Shown here: positions 33,040 to 44,812 of the stretch, one piece after another
How the letters are laid out: each line of letters starts with the position of its first letter
Numbering within the stretch: position 1 is the first letter of the stretch
Origin: Petaurus breviceps papuanus
Lineage: Eukaryota > Chordata > Mammalia > Diprotodontia > Petauridae
Reading direction: 5' to 3'
Assembly (NCBI GenBank): GCA_028583685.1
Contig: JAMXIF010000015.1
Span: 59,567,293 to 59,631,292, forward strand
DNA length: 64,000 bases
Made by a program: the position numbers and the translations under genes
The notes under the pieces: generated by a model
Seen by the model: the letters and a program-made list of their open reading frames with translations, nothing else
Told to the model about the DNA's origin: nothing
Database searches by the model: none

Positions 33040-33275
33040 AGTATGAACTCTCTGTGATGGATAGAGACCTGGACTTGGAATCAAGAAGTCCTGTGTCCAA
33101 GTCTCACCTCTGACAGCACAGGTGGTATAATAGTGAAGTTGTTTAATCTCTCTGTGCCCCGCCAGAAGCTCCCAGGGGAGGAAATGTAAACTGCCGAGTA
33201 GGTACCAACCAGCATGGGAAGAAGGCATTTCCTCACTGAGTTCTCTATGCTGATGGAATCAAGATCTATGATACA
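33040..33275 (+). repeat. THER1/MIR-like SINE, sense
   Basis: 'tagagacctggacttggaat' is followed by 'caagaagtcctgtgtccaag', and a 3' part 'catttcctcactgagttctc' then 'tatgctgatggaatcaagat', as in the THER1 3' end (tttcctca..gggagttccctat..atgaaatcac). Confidence 0.65.
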
Positions 33276-33572
33276 CAGGAAATAGGGCTGTTGGCAAAAG
33301 GAAATACAGAGAAAATTCAAGGACTTCCTCCAGCAGGTATAAATGAATGGTGAAGTTGGACCCAACCTCCTTACCCTCATTGCCTATGGGTGCTGAAGTA
33401 TGAGGGTCTAAGAACTGAGCCCATGGAAACCGCCTCTGGCCCAGACTTTTCCAATTCTGTCAAGGCCACTAGCATCCCCTGTGTCAGTGAGATTGGTCAC
33501 CTCAGCATTGTCCTTGACTCTCTCCTCTTCTTCATCCCTAGAGGAAATCGATTTCATCTCCATCACATTTCT

Positions 33573-33737
33573 GCTTTTATTTTTTTTTGGAGGGGGGGAA
33601 GGCAGGGCAATTGGGGTTAAGTGACTTGCCCAAGGTCACACAGCTAGTAAGTATTAAGTGTGTGAGTCCAGATTTGAACTCGGGTCCTCCTGATGCCAGG
33701 TCCGGTCCTCTATTCATGGTGCCACCTAGCCGCCACT
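33573..33737 (-). repeat. tRNA-derived SINE, antisense
   Basis: T-rich A-tail complement, 'attggggttaagtgacttgc', 'caaggtcacacagctagtaa' and 'tggtgccacctagccgcc'. A near-perfect TSD lies at 33559-33572 (tccatcacatttct) and 33738-33751 (tccatcatatttct). Its body is the standard type, not the variant seen in the 5982/13152/17273 copies. Confidence 0.88.
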
Positions 33738-33784
33738 TCCATCATATTTCTAGCATAGTGTCTTCCTTATGTTCACTAGTTCAG

Positions 33785-33985
33785 ACCCTTAGTAGCAGCA
33801 GGAGCAGTAATAGCAACAGTAATAGTAGAAGTAGTAGTAGTAACAATAATAGTAGCAATAGTAGTAGTAGTAGCAGCAACAGTATTAGTAGCAATAGTAG
33901 GATTAGTAGCAGCAGCAGTAACAGAAGCAGTAGTATCGGTAGTAGTTATACCAGTAGTAGTAATAGTAGTAGTCATAACAGTATT
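33785..33985. repeat. Imperfect (AGY)n triplet tract
   Basis: About 200 bases of agt/agc/aat triplets. In frame they give a serine/asparagine-rich (plus) or threonine/alanine-rich (minus) peptide. I consider it a decayed trinucleotide repeat, not a coding exon. Confidence 0.9.
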
Positions 33986-33997
33986 ATTATATTAGCA

Positions 33998-34078
33998 GGA
34001 GCTAATATTAATATAGCACTGAATATGCACCAAAAACTGTGCTGGGTGCTTTATAGTTATTACCTCATGTATGTAGTC
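33998..34078 (-). repeat. MIR tail fragment, antisense
   Basis: 'gcaccaaaaactgtgctggg' and 'ttatagttattacctcatgt' match the MIR 3' tail in reverse. Confidence 0.55.
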
Positions 34079-34079
34079 C

Positions 34080-34980
34080 ATGGTGAGATCATACAAGGCT
34101 GCTTGGCAGATGCAGCTTCACTTAGTGATCTTTTGATTACATGCACCACAAAACAGGAGATGTACAGTCACCAAAGGCATTTGCAACTAGTGGAGAATCT
34201 TGAAATGAAAGGTAGATCTTTATACTGTAAGGTCCTCCAAATGCTCCTGTTTGTGAATAGTATTGTGCTGATTGCATGCTACAGGTCCTCCACAATGGGA
34301 TCCATAGAATAATAATAGAAATAAGAAATGAAAGAGCATAATAATCCACACAAGAAACATCAAGTGGATACCTACTATCCACTATGTAGAGGACTGTATG
34401 CGATTATATATTATGTGTGTATATGTATGTAAGTATATATATATATATATATACACCTTGAAGCTATATGTAAATATTAGCTGCTATTATTAATTATAAT
34501 AATAATTATTTAACTAAACATAATAGCTGAATAAAAGGATGTAACCTCATCCTTTGTTGTCTCACTGAAAACATACTCAGTATAACCTGAGTAGAATATA
34601 AGACAGTATTTCAGTCTTCTCATCTGAATGTTTAATGAAGTTCTCAGTCTTGGGACAAGTTACTATGCAGATATTATTATTTTTTGTTTACTGTCTAGAT
34701 AACTATTATGCAGGTGGATATAATTATTTATTTTTATATTTAAATAATTATATTTTATATATTTTATTATATTTAAACATACTTTAAATTATATTTCAAA
34801 TATTTTATATTTAAATAATGTGAAGGTTCATTGTTAGACTCACTGAAAATTTTGAGAAAATTCCAGTAGCAGAAAGGATAGTGGTATACATACTACTTGT
34901 TCCCATGTGATTTGGATTTTTTCTGCTAGGACTCCATATTTCAGCAGCATTTCATTCTGTGGATTTGGAAATTATAACTG
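34080..34980. other. Unassigned, AT-rich
   Basis: Includes a short (TA)n at 34430-34455 and a strongly AT-rich stretch at 34700-34830. No gene or repeat family is recognised. Confidence 0.5.
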
Positions 34981-34984
34981 TTCA

Positions 34985-35680
34985 GTACAGCAAGTTCTGT
35001 TAAAATTTTAAGGATCAATGTTATGTCAGGTCAAATTGTAGGCAATAGTTTTATCTGTGATGTTCCTTTAGCTGGGGAAATGAGATAGCACAGTAGATAG
35101 AGCACCAGACCTGGAGTCAGGAATACTTGAGTTCATGTCTGGCTACAGACACTTAGATACTTACTAGCTATGTGACCTTGGGAAAGTCACTTAACCCTGC
35201 TTGCCTCAGTTTCCTCATGTGTAAAAGAATCTGAAGAAGGACATGGCAAACCATACCAGTGTTTTGCAAAGAAAACCTCAGATGGGGTGATAAAGAGTTG
35301 TACATGACTGAACAACAACAAACTATAAGCTCCTTTATTTCCAGTATAGTTTATTGAATTCTAAAAATTATCTCGAGGTGATAGCACGAGGTTTGTCATC
35401 TGCTAGTTTTTGAATGATAGCAAACTTCAGGTGTATAATTCTGGCTACTTGATCATGTCTATCTAGATATTCAGTAGGTTTTAAATGTTTTCATCTTGGA
35501 GTAACATTGCAGAGTTTCTACTGTTTCCTTGAATAATCTATATCAATTGACATGTCCTGCCTTCTTAAGAGTAACTTCTTTGTAATTTCTGTTGTTTAGC
35601 GATCTAGTCTTGTATAGCTCTCATAAACCACTCCATTTCTGAAAACAAATTCCTTGGGTGCAGCCATCTCTTTTGTTTTT
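34985..35680 (-). repeat. R4/Dong-like LINE fragment, copy 1 (split by Mar1)
   Basis: Homologous to 37125-37670 along its length (for example 'ttccttgaataatctatatc' here and 'tctttgaataatcttcactc' there). On minus, translation around the WD-type motif (NKLYW) resembles the R4/Dong LINE region that reads ILWD...ITDR in related elements. Very decayed. A Mar1 at 35071-35321 interrupts it. Confidence 0.5.
35071..35321 (+). repeat. Mar1 CORE-SINE, sense, full length
   Basis: The head 'gctggggaaatgagatagca' is followed by 'cagacctggagtcaggaata', 'cttgggaaagtcacttaacc', 'ctcagtttcctcatgtgtaa' and the tail 'tacatgactgaacaacaaca'. This is a complete marsupial Mar1. Confidence 0.92.
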
Positions 35681-35726
35681 TTTTTTGTCAAAATATTATT
35701 GGTTGAGTTAGTATTATTGTTGGTTT

Positions 35727-37115
35727 CTTTTCTTTTTCACTTAATAGTATTTTGATTCCCCCCCACCTCCATATAAAGATAGTTTTCAATATTCAGTTTT
35801 ACAGGACTTTTGAGTTCCAGATTTTTCTCCCTCCCTTCCCCCCTTCACAAGACAGCAAACAATCTGATATAGCTTATACAATCATATTAATTGCATGTAC
35901 AATCATATTAAACATATTTCCACATTAGTCATGTTATGAAAGAAGAGTCCAAACAAAAGGGGAAACCACAAGAAAGAAAAAAACAAAAAGAAAGTGAAAA
36001 TAGACATCTTTGATCTGCATTCAGACTCCATAGTTCCTTCTCTGGATATGGATAGCATTTTCTATCATGAGGCTTTTGGAACTGTCTTGGATCATTGTAT
36101 CGCTGAGAAGAGCTAGGTCTATCATGGTTGATCATTGTACAATGTTGCTGTTACCATGTACAATGTTCTCCTGGTTCTATTCACTTTTTCACTCATGTAA
36201 ATCAGGTTTTTCTGAAATCTATCTGCTAATCATTTTTTATAGTATAATAGTGCTGCATTACATTAATATACCACGACTTGTCCAGTCATTTACCCAATTG
36301 ATGGGCATCCCCTTAGTTTCCAATTCTTTGCCACCACAAAAAGAGCTGCTATAAATATTTTTGTTCATATGGGTCTTTTCCCCCCTTTTTACAGTCTCTT
36401 TGCAATACATACCTAGTAGTGCTGTTGCTGAATCAAAGGGTATGCATAGTTTTATAGCCCTTTGAGTGCATTTCCAAATTGTTCTCCAGAATGGTTGGAT
36501 CAATTCACAATTCCAGCAACAATGCATAGTGTTCCAATTTCCCCACATCTTCTTCAACATTTATCATTTTCCTTTTCTGTTGTATTAGCCAATCTGATAG
36601 GTGTGAGGTGGTACCTCAAAGTTATTTTAATCTAATCAACAGTGATTTAGAGCATTTTTTCATATGACTCTAGATAGCTTTAGTTTCTTCATCTGAAAAC
36701 TACATCTTCATATCCTCTGGCCATTTATCAATGAGAATTCATCAAAGGGAAATGCCTTGTATTCTTATAAATTTGACTCAGTTCTTTACATATTTGTGAA
36801 GTGAAGCCTTCATCAGAGACACTGGTTATAAAAAATTGTTTCCTAACTTTTTGCTTACCTTCTAATCTTGGTTGCATTGGTTTTGTTTGTGCAAAATCTT
36901 TTTAATTAAATGTAATTAACATTATCCATTTTGCATTTCATAATGTTCTCTACCTCTTGTTTTGTCATAAATTATTCTATTCTCCATAGATCTAACAGGT
37001 AAATTATTCTTTGCTCTCCTAATTTGTTTATGGTATCACCCTTTATGTTTAACTCTGTATCCATTTTGACTTTATCTTGGTATATGGTGTAAGATGTTGG
37101 TCTATGCCTAGAAAA
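35727..37115 (-). mobile_element. Old L1 3' end, antisense, 5'-truncated
   Basis: L1 3' UTR and the C-terminal part of ORF2 on minus. It contains 'acttttgagttccagatttt', 'ctatcatgaggcttttggaa', 'tgggcatccccttagtttcc' and, in translation at 36560-36258, WNCELIQPFWRTIWK, matching the C-terminal zinc-knuckle region. It is more diverged than the 3.9-11.3 kb copy. Confidence 0.88.
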
Positions 37116-37124
37116 ACATTAAGC

Positions 37125-37670
37125 TCTCAGTTAAAATCGCTGCAAAAATCCTCACTCTTCTGATTCTGAGTATTTGATATGGAGATAACTATTAGACAAT
37201 TTTTTTCTAAAGTTTTAATGGATCCATGTTATGTCTAGATGACTGTGGGTAACAATTCCATTGGTAATTATGGTCCCATCCCAGTATAGTTCATTGATTG
37301 AGTTCTCCAGTTTATTTTGAAGTCTTTATTTTCAATATGTGCATTTGTTGTTTTCATTGAAATCCACGAACACTTGCAAGCTTTGATGTATTATACAATT
37401 TGAACCATAAGGTCATGTCTTATTAGATATTTGGGAGGTACTAACATTTTACCTCCTTCATTGATGTGTTGTGCAATTTCTATCATTTCTTTGAATAATC
37501 TTCACTCAACACTAAATCTTGGCTCCTTAAGGGTAACTTCTGTAATGTCTTGAGGCAAAACTTGGCCCTGATTTTCTATCATAAACCCCTCAGTTTCTAC
37601 ACAGAAGTCTGCATGATTCAGCCATGTGTTAGATGCTACTTTGTTTGTATATTATTGGTAGAGTTCATGC
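37125..37670 (-). repeat. R4/Dong-like LINE fragment, copy 2
   Basis: On minus, EITEVTLKEPRFSVE, FKEMIEIAQHINEGGKMLVP, PKYLIRHDLMVQIV and LYWDGTIITNG occur in the order expected of R4/Dong-clade LINEs (EMMEIAKYIN.., YLIRHDR.., ILWD..ITDR..). It is broken and diverged. Upstream homology may reach about 37990. Confidence 0.6.
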
Positions 37671-38003
37671 AGATGTCACCAAGAGAGGTTGTTTTGATTC
37701 CATTCTTAGATTTGAGCTATTTCCTAGCCTCTATCTTGTGCTACACCAGTTTCAGTTGCATTCAACAAATTGAACCTATTATAAACCTATAGCCTTTACT
37801 ATTGCTCAAGGAATTTAAATGTACTTCTTTGAAAAGTATCTCTATAATTTTTTTTACCTATTTGTCATGTGTTTCAAGATTGTCTATCAATACTTTAAAC
37901 ATAAAAATAAATATTAATTTTTCTACAGCTTCCGTAGAGTGATGGTTTTGTATTTCATTAATGTTGTAGAAGATTTTGTCAGGATACTTTCTATATCTTT
38001 CAT

Positions 38004-38234
38004 ATTCAGTCATTTCAGTCATGTCTGATCCCATTTAGGGCTCTCTTGGCAGATACTGGAGTTTGCCATTTCCTTCACCAGCTCATTTTACAGATGAGAC
38101 ACTGAGGCAAACAGAGTTAATTGACTTGTCCAGGGTCACATAACTAGGAAGTGTGAGCATCTAAGGCCAGATCTGAATGCAAGCCTTCCTAACTCCTGAC
38201 CCAGTGCTATATCTACTGTGCCACCTAGCTATCT
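38004..38234 (-). repeat. Mar1 CORE-SINE, antisense
   Basis: 'tttcagtcatgtctgatccc', 'cattttacagatgagacact', 'gtccagggtcacataactag' and 'ctactgtgccacctagct'. Confidence 0.87.
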
Positions 38235-38239
38235 GAATT

Positions 38240-38980
38240 ATTGATTATGACAAAGCAAAAGCAAAAAAAAACAACTCTGAAAGACATATAGACTTTGAAT
38301 AATCCAGTAACCAATCATGACTTCAAAAGACTGGTAATGAAAGAGGCCTCCCACCTCTTTGCAGAGAGGCAATTAACTAGAGGGGCATACATTTTCAGAC
38401 ATGTTGCTTTATAAATATACTTTACTTGACTTTTGCCTAATTGGGGACAGTTTCTATTTAGTGGAGGGAATTGTGGTAATGGAACTGGGTGGGTAGTAAT
38501 AATGATGCAAAGTAAAAATAAATGATGAAGAAATAAAAAAATTAATGAAACCATGTTGTCACCAACACCACCATCATCATCACAATCCTTCCAGGCCTAA
38601 ATCATATAACCCTAAGTAGTTTAGATTAAAAAAAATGATTGAGCTCTCTTATAGCTATGAAAGGAGGTGAACTGATCATCTAGCAATAACAAAAACAACC
38701 AATATATGGCAACAATTGCCATAACAATACCACCAACATACTGAAAGAACAGGAAAAATGGCTTCCACTGAGTTGAGTAGGCTCTCCACGGTAGAAGCCT
38801 GGAAAAACACAGATCAGATTAGTATAGAATGAGAAGTTATGGAAGGGTCACAGTCTTGTCTGTGAAAGAAGAGTTCACAGTCATGAAATCATAGATTCTC
38901 TGAAGTTCTGAGCACCACCACCACCATCCCAAGAAACCTTGTAGCATTCCCAAGTCACTACTGATATTTACTGGCAATGA
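38240..38980. other. Unassigned intergenic sequence
   Basis: Nothing is recognised beyond short cac/cat triplet runs near 38560-38585 and 38913. Confidence 0.5.
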
Positions 38981-38984
38981 ATCA

Positions 38985-39245
38985 ATCCATCTGCATGTAT
39001 GTACTAATATCTACCAAGCTTTTTGCTAGGCATTGGGGATTCAAATCTTAAAAATGAAATAGTCCTTATCCTTGAAAACTTACATTCTATTAGCAGAAAT
39101 TATATGAACATATATAAATATCTATGAAGCACATGCAATGTAAATGCAAGGAAATTTGAGGGTCAAATAGCGGCTGGGGGAATCAGGAAAGGTCTCATAA
39201 AGAAGGCAACACTTGGGCTCAGCTCTGAAGAAAGCCAAGGCTTCT
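38985..39245 (-). repeat. L2 3' end, antisense
   Basis: 'tttgctaggcattggggatt', 'ccttgaaaacttacattcta' and 'gggctcagctctgaagaaag' match an antisense L2 3' region. Confidence 0.65.
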
Positions 39246-39249
39246 GAGA

Positions 39250-41590
39250 GTGGAAGATTTTTTAAACAAGGCTTCACTCAAAGCTAAATGCAACATCCGA
39301 ATGAGACCGTCATTGGGTGAATAGATCAGTTGCTTTGATTAATTAAAGAACTTAGTGATATCCAGCTATCACCTACCTCCTGTGAGGGAATGAAATTTTC
39401 TTTTCTGATGTCATTAAGCTAAGATAATCACGTGATTTTACTTGAAGGCCATAATCTCTCCCATAATTGAGATGATGGCTGACAGTTACCAAAACTCTCA
39501 CAGTCACTCTATTTTTCTTTAGTTAGGCTAAATCTAGATGAATCTCCTTATTCATATCCACCCTCATTAGCATAACATGCTTGGAGCACTGAACAACTCT
39601 CCAACTCATTGGCACCAAATAAGATTAATGGAGGCATACATGTGGCGAAACATTTGTAAGCAAATTCCTTTGCCTTTTCTTTTAACCTGACTGGAATTTG
39701 GGAAACTATGTGGTTTCCTTAATTGTTTTTCCTTGGCTGGATATCAGCTGGATGAGCATGAGACTAGTCTCCTTTTATAATTACAGCCAGGCCACCTTGG
39801 TATAACAGGCCAAAAGTGCGTCATTGAAAGCCTGGAAAGAGAGCTAGGGTGGGGCAGAAAGAGAAGAGATGGAAGATTTGTCAAAAATACTAATTTTCTC
39901 TTTTAAAAATGAGGCAAGCTCTCTGAGACATGGGCCAGGATGATGGACTAATCCCAACCAAAGGCCTAATGCTATCCATCCCCAGAATCAAGAGCACGAT
40001 TTCTATACTAGATAACAGTGAATTGTAATGTTTCTGGAGCATATTATGGCATGCATTGTGGAGCCCCAAGAGCTTGAATGTTTACACAAAAGAAAAATAA
40101 TCTAGGCTGATGACCGACTCCTCTAAAAGACCTTCCCCTTTTGGGTAATGTGCATTCTTCTTGATTTAACCAGCTTGGAAGGACATGATAGACTTGGCTT
40201 TGAAGAACTATTCATTTAAAAGGGAAAAATAAAATCCTTTTTCTGTTCTTGACTGATCTTAAAAATTGTAAAACATTAAGATTGTCAAAAACAAAGTCAT
40301 TAAAATTATTTTTTCCCCTCAAAACAATCTGTTTTTTAAATGTCCCACCTGGATTTTCTGTTGGGGCCTTGTGGTTTACTGTGATTATTACTCCTTTTTA
40401 AAAACACTGAAGTTAAAAATCCCATCTTTTGATCCTGAGTTTCATTCCAGTTTTGTGAATTTCCTAGTGTTCATTTGGGTTAATGTGAAAAATGAGTTTG
40501 CCTTGTGCCTCATGACCCACCTGAGTTTCTGCCTGCCAAAATCTAGTATAATGCTTTGCCTGTCATTCATGAAACTTAATTGCACTACTTAAAAATGTGA
40601 CCAAGGTGGATATTCCTATAAAAACTCATGTAAATGCCTCAATGTAGAATGTTTGGGAGAGGGAGGGGTTGTTGGTGGTTTGGGGTTTTTTTGTTTTGTT
40701 TTGTTTTAACATTTTAATGAGTGGTCAACTATATATAGCACCTTGTGCCTGTAAGTTCCTTATGCAAACTTAATCCCCCAGCAGGCATTTTCTGCAGGAC
40801 TTGTTAAAAAAAAAAACAGATTGACGTATGACATCCAGCTGCCATTCACCTTACTGGAATCCTTTGCAATGTGGTCATCCAGGTAGGACAATCCCATGAT
40901 TTAACATCAAGGTTTGGTCAGATGGATTTGGAATTTAAGACATCCTCCATATAAAACTTCCATAGCAGTGGGGAAGTAAATTGTGGGATCTGACACTAGA
41001 AAAATGTTTGCTTTTTTGATAGCTCTGTGAGGGAGAGAGATTTCATTGGTCCCCCATTAAGCATATATAGTGTAGTTTCACTGCAGCCAACTTCTCTAGT
41101 TTGGAAAGAGAGAATGAGAAATGTTGTTTATTTTATGCATAGGTGCCGCCAACAAAACATACTAAATCACTTACAGCAGTTTAGTGACACCGGCCTGGAC
41201 AACAACTAGGAAAAGCAAATGATGTAAATTGTATACTGTATAGGACTCAAAGTTGCTTTTACTTCTTTTTTCCCCTACTTTTGTTCAGCACTTAAAATCA
41301 TGCCAGTTTTGGAAAACTACTAGGAGAGAGGTATTTTTTTGCTCCAACAACTTTAATTCGGTTTCATGCCAATGTAAGGCAATGGATTTTTCAACTTTAA
41401 TCAATTTCACTTACCTTTCAATTAGAGGCTTCAACCAACCAGGAACAAAAAACAGGCATTTGGAACCTCCTAAAATCAAAACTCATTGGTTAGGCTGATG
41501 TAAAGAAGTAGAGACAACTCATTTATTTGAAGGCACTAATGCAATTTTAAGAAATAAGTCAATAATATGTAACTATTGAATGTTAGAAGT
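39250..41590. other. Long repeat-poor unique stretch
   Basis: About 2.3 kb with no recognised interspersed repeat and no credible exon. Low repeat content is uncommon in this window and would be compatible with selection on regulatory sequence, but conservation cannot be measured here. A gttttgtttt run lies near 40685. Confidence 0.4.
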
Positions 41591-41599
41591 AGAAAGAAT

Positions 41600-42034
41600 T
41601 AGTGCACATTTGCCAACCTACAATGGATATGATTGCTAAGCTGCTCTCTGTGGCCATTGAGAGATCATGGAAGGTAAGAAAGGGGTCAGAAGACTGGAGA
41701 ATGGAAAATGGCACCCCGATTTTGAAGATTAGAAGAGGGTTAAGTTTTAAAACTATGGGCTAATGGCTTTGACTCTCACTCCTGGCAAAATTCTAGAATG
41801 TATTATTAAAGGAGTGGTCTGTGGACATTTAGAAAGGAATGAAGGAATTACATTCATTTTGGCTATGATGAGAACAAACAATGTCAGGGTAACCTCATTT
41901 TCATTTTTGACAGGATTATTTAGCTAATGGGTCCGAGAAATGCTTGAAGATTTATTTGTATTTCAGCAGAGCACGATAGGAGTATCTCATTAAATACTTG
42001 TTGATGAGATGGAGAAATGTGGGCTACATGAAAG
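41600..42034 (+). mobile_element. L3/CR1 LINE ORF2 fragment, left part
   Basis: 'ctggcaaaattctagaatgt', 'attattaaaggagtggtctg', 'gtaacctcattttcattttt' and 'gagatggagaaatgtgggct' match the CR1/L3 reverse transcriptase region. It resumes at 44491 in the same orientation and register. Confidence 0.85.
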
Positions 42035-44490
42035 TTGGTGGTGGTGGTGATTATTTTTCTCTGTGCTCCAAGAGGAGCAAAATGACATCATTATATTTAG
42101 GTAAGATACAGTGTATTTGACTGTGAATGATCAGAGCAATATAAACTTGGAAGACTCTCACAGGTTGGGCACAAATAGTCCATATGAACATTTGAAGTGA
42201 GAGATCTCAAAATTTGCTCATCTCACATTTCTTTTGAGCTACAGCAATTCTGCTTCACTCATAGAGCACAATTCTTTCTTTGATGCTGGCACACTATGCT
42301 GGGTGGTCCTGTGCTAATGTCTCTCATGCCACTCAATCAATTCCAAAGTTCTCCAGAGAAACCTTTAGAGTGCCCTTGTATAGCTTCTTCTGACCTCCAT
42401 ATGAGTGCTTGCCTTATGTAAGCTCTCCATAAAATAATCTTTAGGCAAATTCATGTTCAGCATTCAAACAACCTACCCCATTGGAGTTGCACTCTCTGCA
42501 GTAGAGTTTGAATGCTTGGAAGTTCAACTTGAGAAAGGATCTCAGTGTCCAGTACTTTATCTTGCCAGGTGATATTCAGAATATTCTTAAGACAATTTAA
42601 ATGGAAGCAATTCAGTTTCCTGGCATAGCATTGTAACTGTCCAGGTTTCATAGGCATACAACAATGAGGTCAGCACAACAGTTCTATAGATCTTCAGATT
42701 AGTATGAAACTCTCCACACTTTCCTTTGGAACCTCACAAACACTGAAGCTAACTCTGGTAATGCATGTGTCAACCTCCTCATCTATGTTTTCATCCCTGA
42801 AAAATATACTCCCAAGGTAAGTGAACTTATCCAAAGCATTCAACATTTCTCCATTTGCTATAACTGATGGCTCTTCATATGGATGATATGGTGCTAACTG
42901 GTGGAGAACCTCTGTTTTCTGGGTGTTATTTGTCAGGTCAAAATTAGCACAAGTGGCAGAGAAATGATCCATACTCTTTTGTTTCTCAGCCTCAGAGGCT
43001 GCATTGAGTGTACAGTCATCTATGGAAAAAAAAAAACGTCCTGCATCAACTCTCCCTCTATTTTAATCTTGGCTTGTAGCCTTTTTCAAGTAAAATAATT
43101 TAATATCAGTGTGGTAGCTTTGGTGTCATTTTTGTGTTCATTGAAGGTGTCTGACAACATTGCTGAAAACATCATACTAAAAGTATGGGAACAAAACATA
43201 CATCCCTGCTTTACTCCATTGGTGACTGTCTTTAGTCTGTCAATGATGGAAGTGTTCAGTCCATCTGTCCAGGATTATGTCCTTATGACTAATCAATGTG
43301 ACTTCATCTTCACTGAATAGTTGACATACATCACAGGTCTTTGGCCCATAAATAGTCTTCAGAGCATCATAAAAATGCTATGTATTGTTACCATCGGCAT
43401 AAAATGGAATTTCATCTACCTTCACACTGAGCCAAGAATTCTGCATCTCTCTAAGCTTTACTTGCATTTTACTTTTGGAGGATTTAAAAGCTGCCTTCTT
43501 AGAGATGGACAAACTATCCTACTGGTAAACCATGTGGAGTTCTTATTTTTCATTGAACAGCTTCTGAATTTCTCCTTCATTTTCATCAAACTGATCTTGA
43601 TGTTTATAAGTATTCTGTCCCAGATAAGTAAATGCGGTGCTGTGCATTAAATCTCTGAAAACTGTATAACCCCTTTCTGCTCCATTGTTGCTAACCATGA
43701 GTTGGCTCAGCTTTACATTCAAGTAAGCAATGAACTGTTCATGTGTGGAGAGGCACTCTAATCTGTTGACATCAAGTCTTCTGGTAGTCATCTTGCCTTG
43801 GGGCTATCACTTTTGTTGAATGTGAATGTTTAGCTTGGAGAAGATAAGTCTATGATCAGTCCAGCATTCTCTGCCACACATCCTTTGTCAGTCTCGGAAC
43901 CTGTCTGTCTCCTCTTTTTATAATGACATAGTCTATGAAATGACAATGTCTACTGAGACAATAAAAATGGAAGACAGTATTGGTGATGAGCAGGTCATGA
44001 GATGCACAGGTCTTCAGTAGTAAATGACCATTCCTGTTGCTGTTTCCACCTTCATTCCTCCCAAGGACTCCCTGCCATGTCTGATAGTCTATGGCTACTC
44101 TGGCATTAAAGTTAGCTAGAATTATAAACTTGTAGTCTTTTGGCAACGACTCAGAATGCAGTGGATGATCTTGGCATATTCAACATCCAAACAACCTATA
44201 AGCTTCCACAGCACCTGTTTCTCCCACATTCATTGCTGTTGAAACAAATTGTTTTCATCTACTCATTTTTCCAGGGAAAGCCTTCATCTCCCTAATTCAT
44301 TGATAGGTTTGAGACCCCTTGGTTACCCTCAATCTAGTTTAACCCATCTGACCAAAACAGCTTGCCAGGGTGAGACTCTGAACATGATATAGCTTTTTAG
44401 AGCCACAGGTGAGAATTAGATGGCTGCTTGGACACTTAGTGTGGAAAGCAGCCCTGAAATGAGTTGTCTTGTCTTCCCTGAACACCCCAT
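42035..44490 (-). mobile_element. Vingi/RTE-like LINE inserted in L3
   Basis: An antisense APE-type LINE of about 2.46 kb. From its 5' side on minus: endonuclease (44146-43856: ILANFNARVAIDYQTWQGVLG, HLLLKTCASHDLLITNTVF, FIDYVIIKRGDRQ); linker (43791-43543: STAFTYLGQNTYKHQDQFDE); RT with IDDCTLNAASEAE near 43010; NTQKTEVLHQLAPYHPYEEP and FTYLGSIFFRDENIDEEVDT (42972-42694); C-terminal ARKLNCFHLNCLKNILNITW (42657-42457). Its 3' UTR ends near 42035. A 7-bp TSD atgaaag lies at 42028-42034 and 44491-44497. 5'-truncated, with broken frames. Confidence 0.82.
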
Positions 44491-44798
44491 ATGAAAGCAC
44501 AGTTACTGGTTGAATGATCAGTCTCAAGCAGTATATCATTAATGAAGTGATATTAACTTGAAGAAAGGTTTGTACTAGAGTGCCACATGAATCTACCCCC
44601 AGCCCTAAGCTGTATAATATTTGTGTCACAGATCTGTAAAAGAGTATCATTGGCATTATCATACAATTTTCAGCTGAAACAAAACTGGTTCAGATAGGTG
44701 GCATGGACCCAAAGGCAGGATTCAAAAAGATCTCAACTGATTAGAATGTGAGGCCAAATCTAAGAAGTAAATTAGCAGATATGAATGTAAAGTACAAC
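44491..44798 (+). mobile_element. L3/CR1 LINE ORF2 fragment, right part
   Basis: 'ttactggttgaatgatcagt', 'agtgatattaacttgaagaa', 'tatcatacaattttcagctg' and 'ggattcaaaaagatctcaac' directly continue the L3 RT region interrupted at 42034. It is interrupted again at about 44798 by an L1. Confidence 0.83.
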
Positions 44799-44812
44799 AA
44801 AAGTACTTTTGT
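44799..44812. other. TSD of L1-a, left copy
   Basis: aaaagtacttttgt is repeated exactly at 49161-49174. It brackets L1-a and everything later inserted in it. Confidence 0.85.

Noticed and set aside
33587-34312. 241-codon serine/asparagine-rich frame
   Set aside because: It crosses a SINE, a triplet repeat and a MIR remnant; openness is due to the AGY array.
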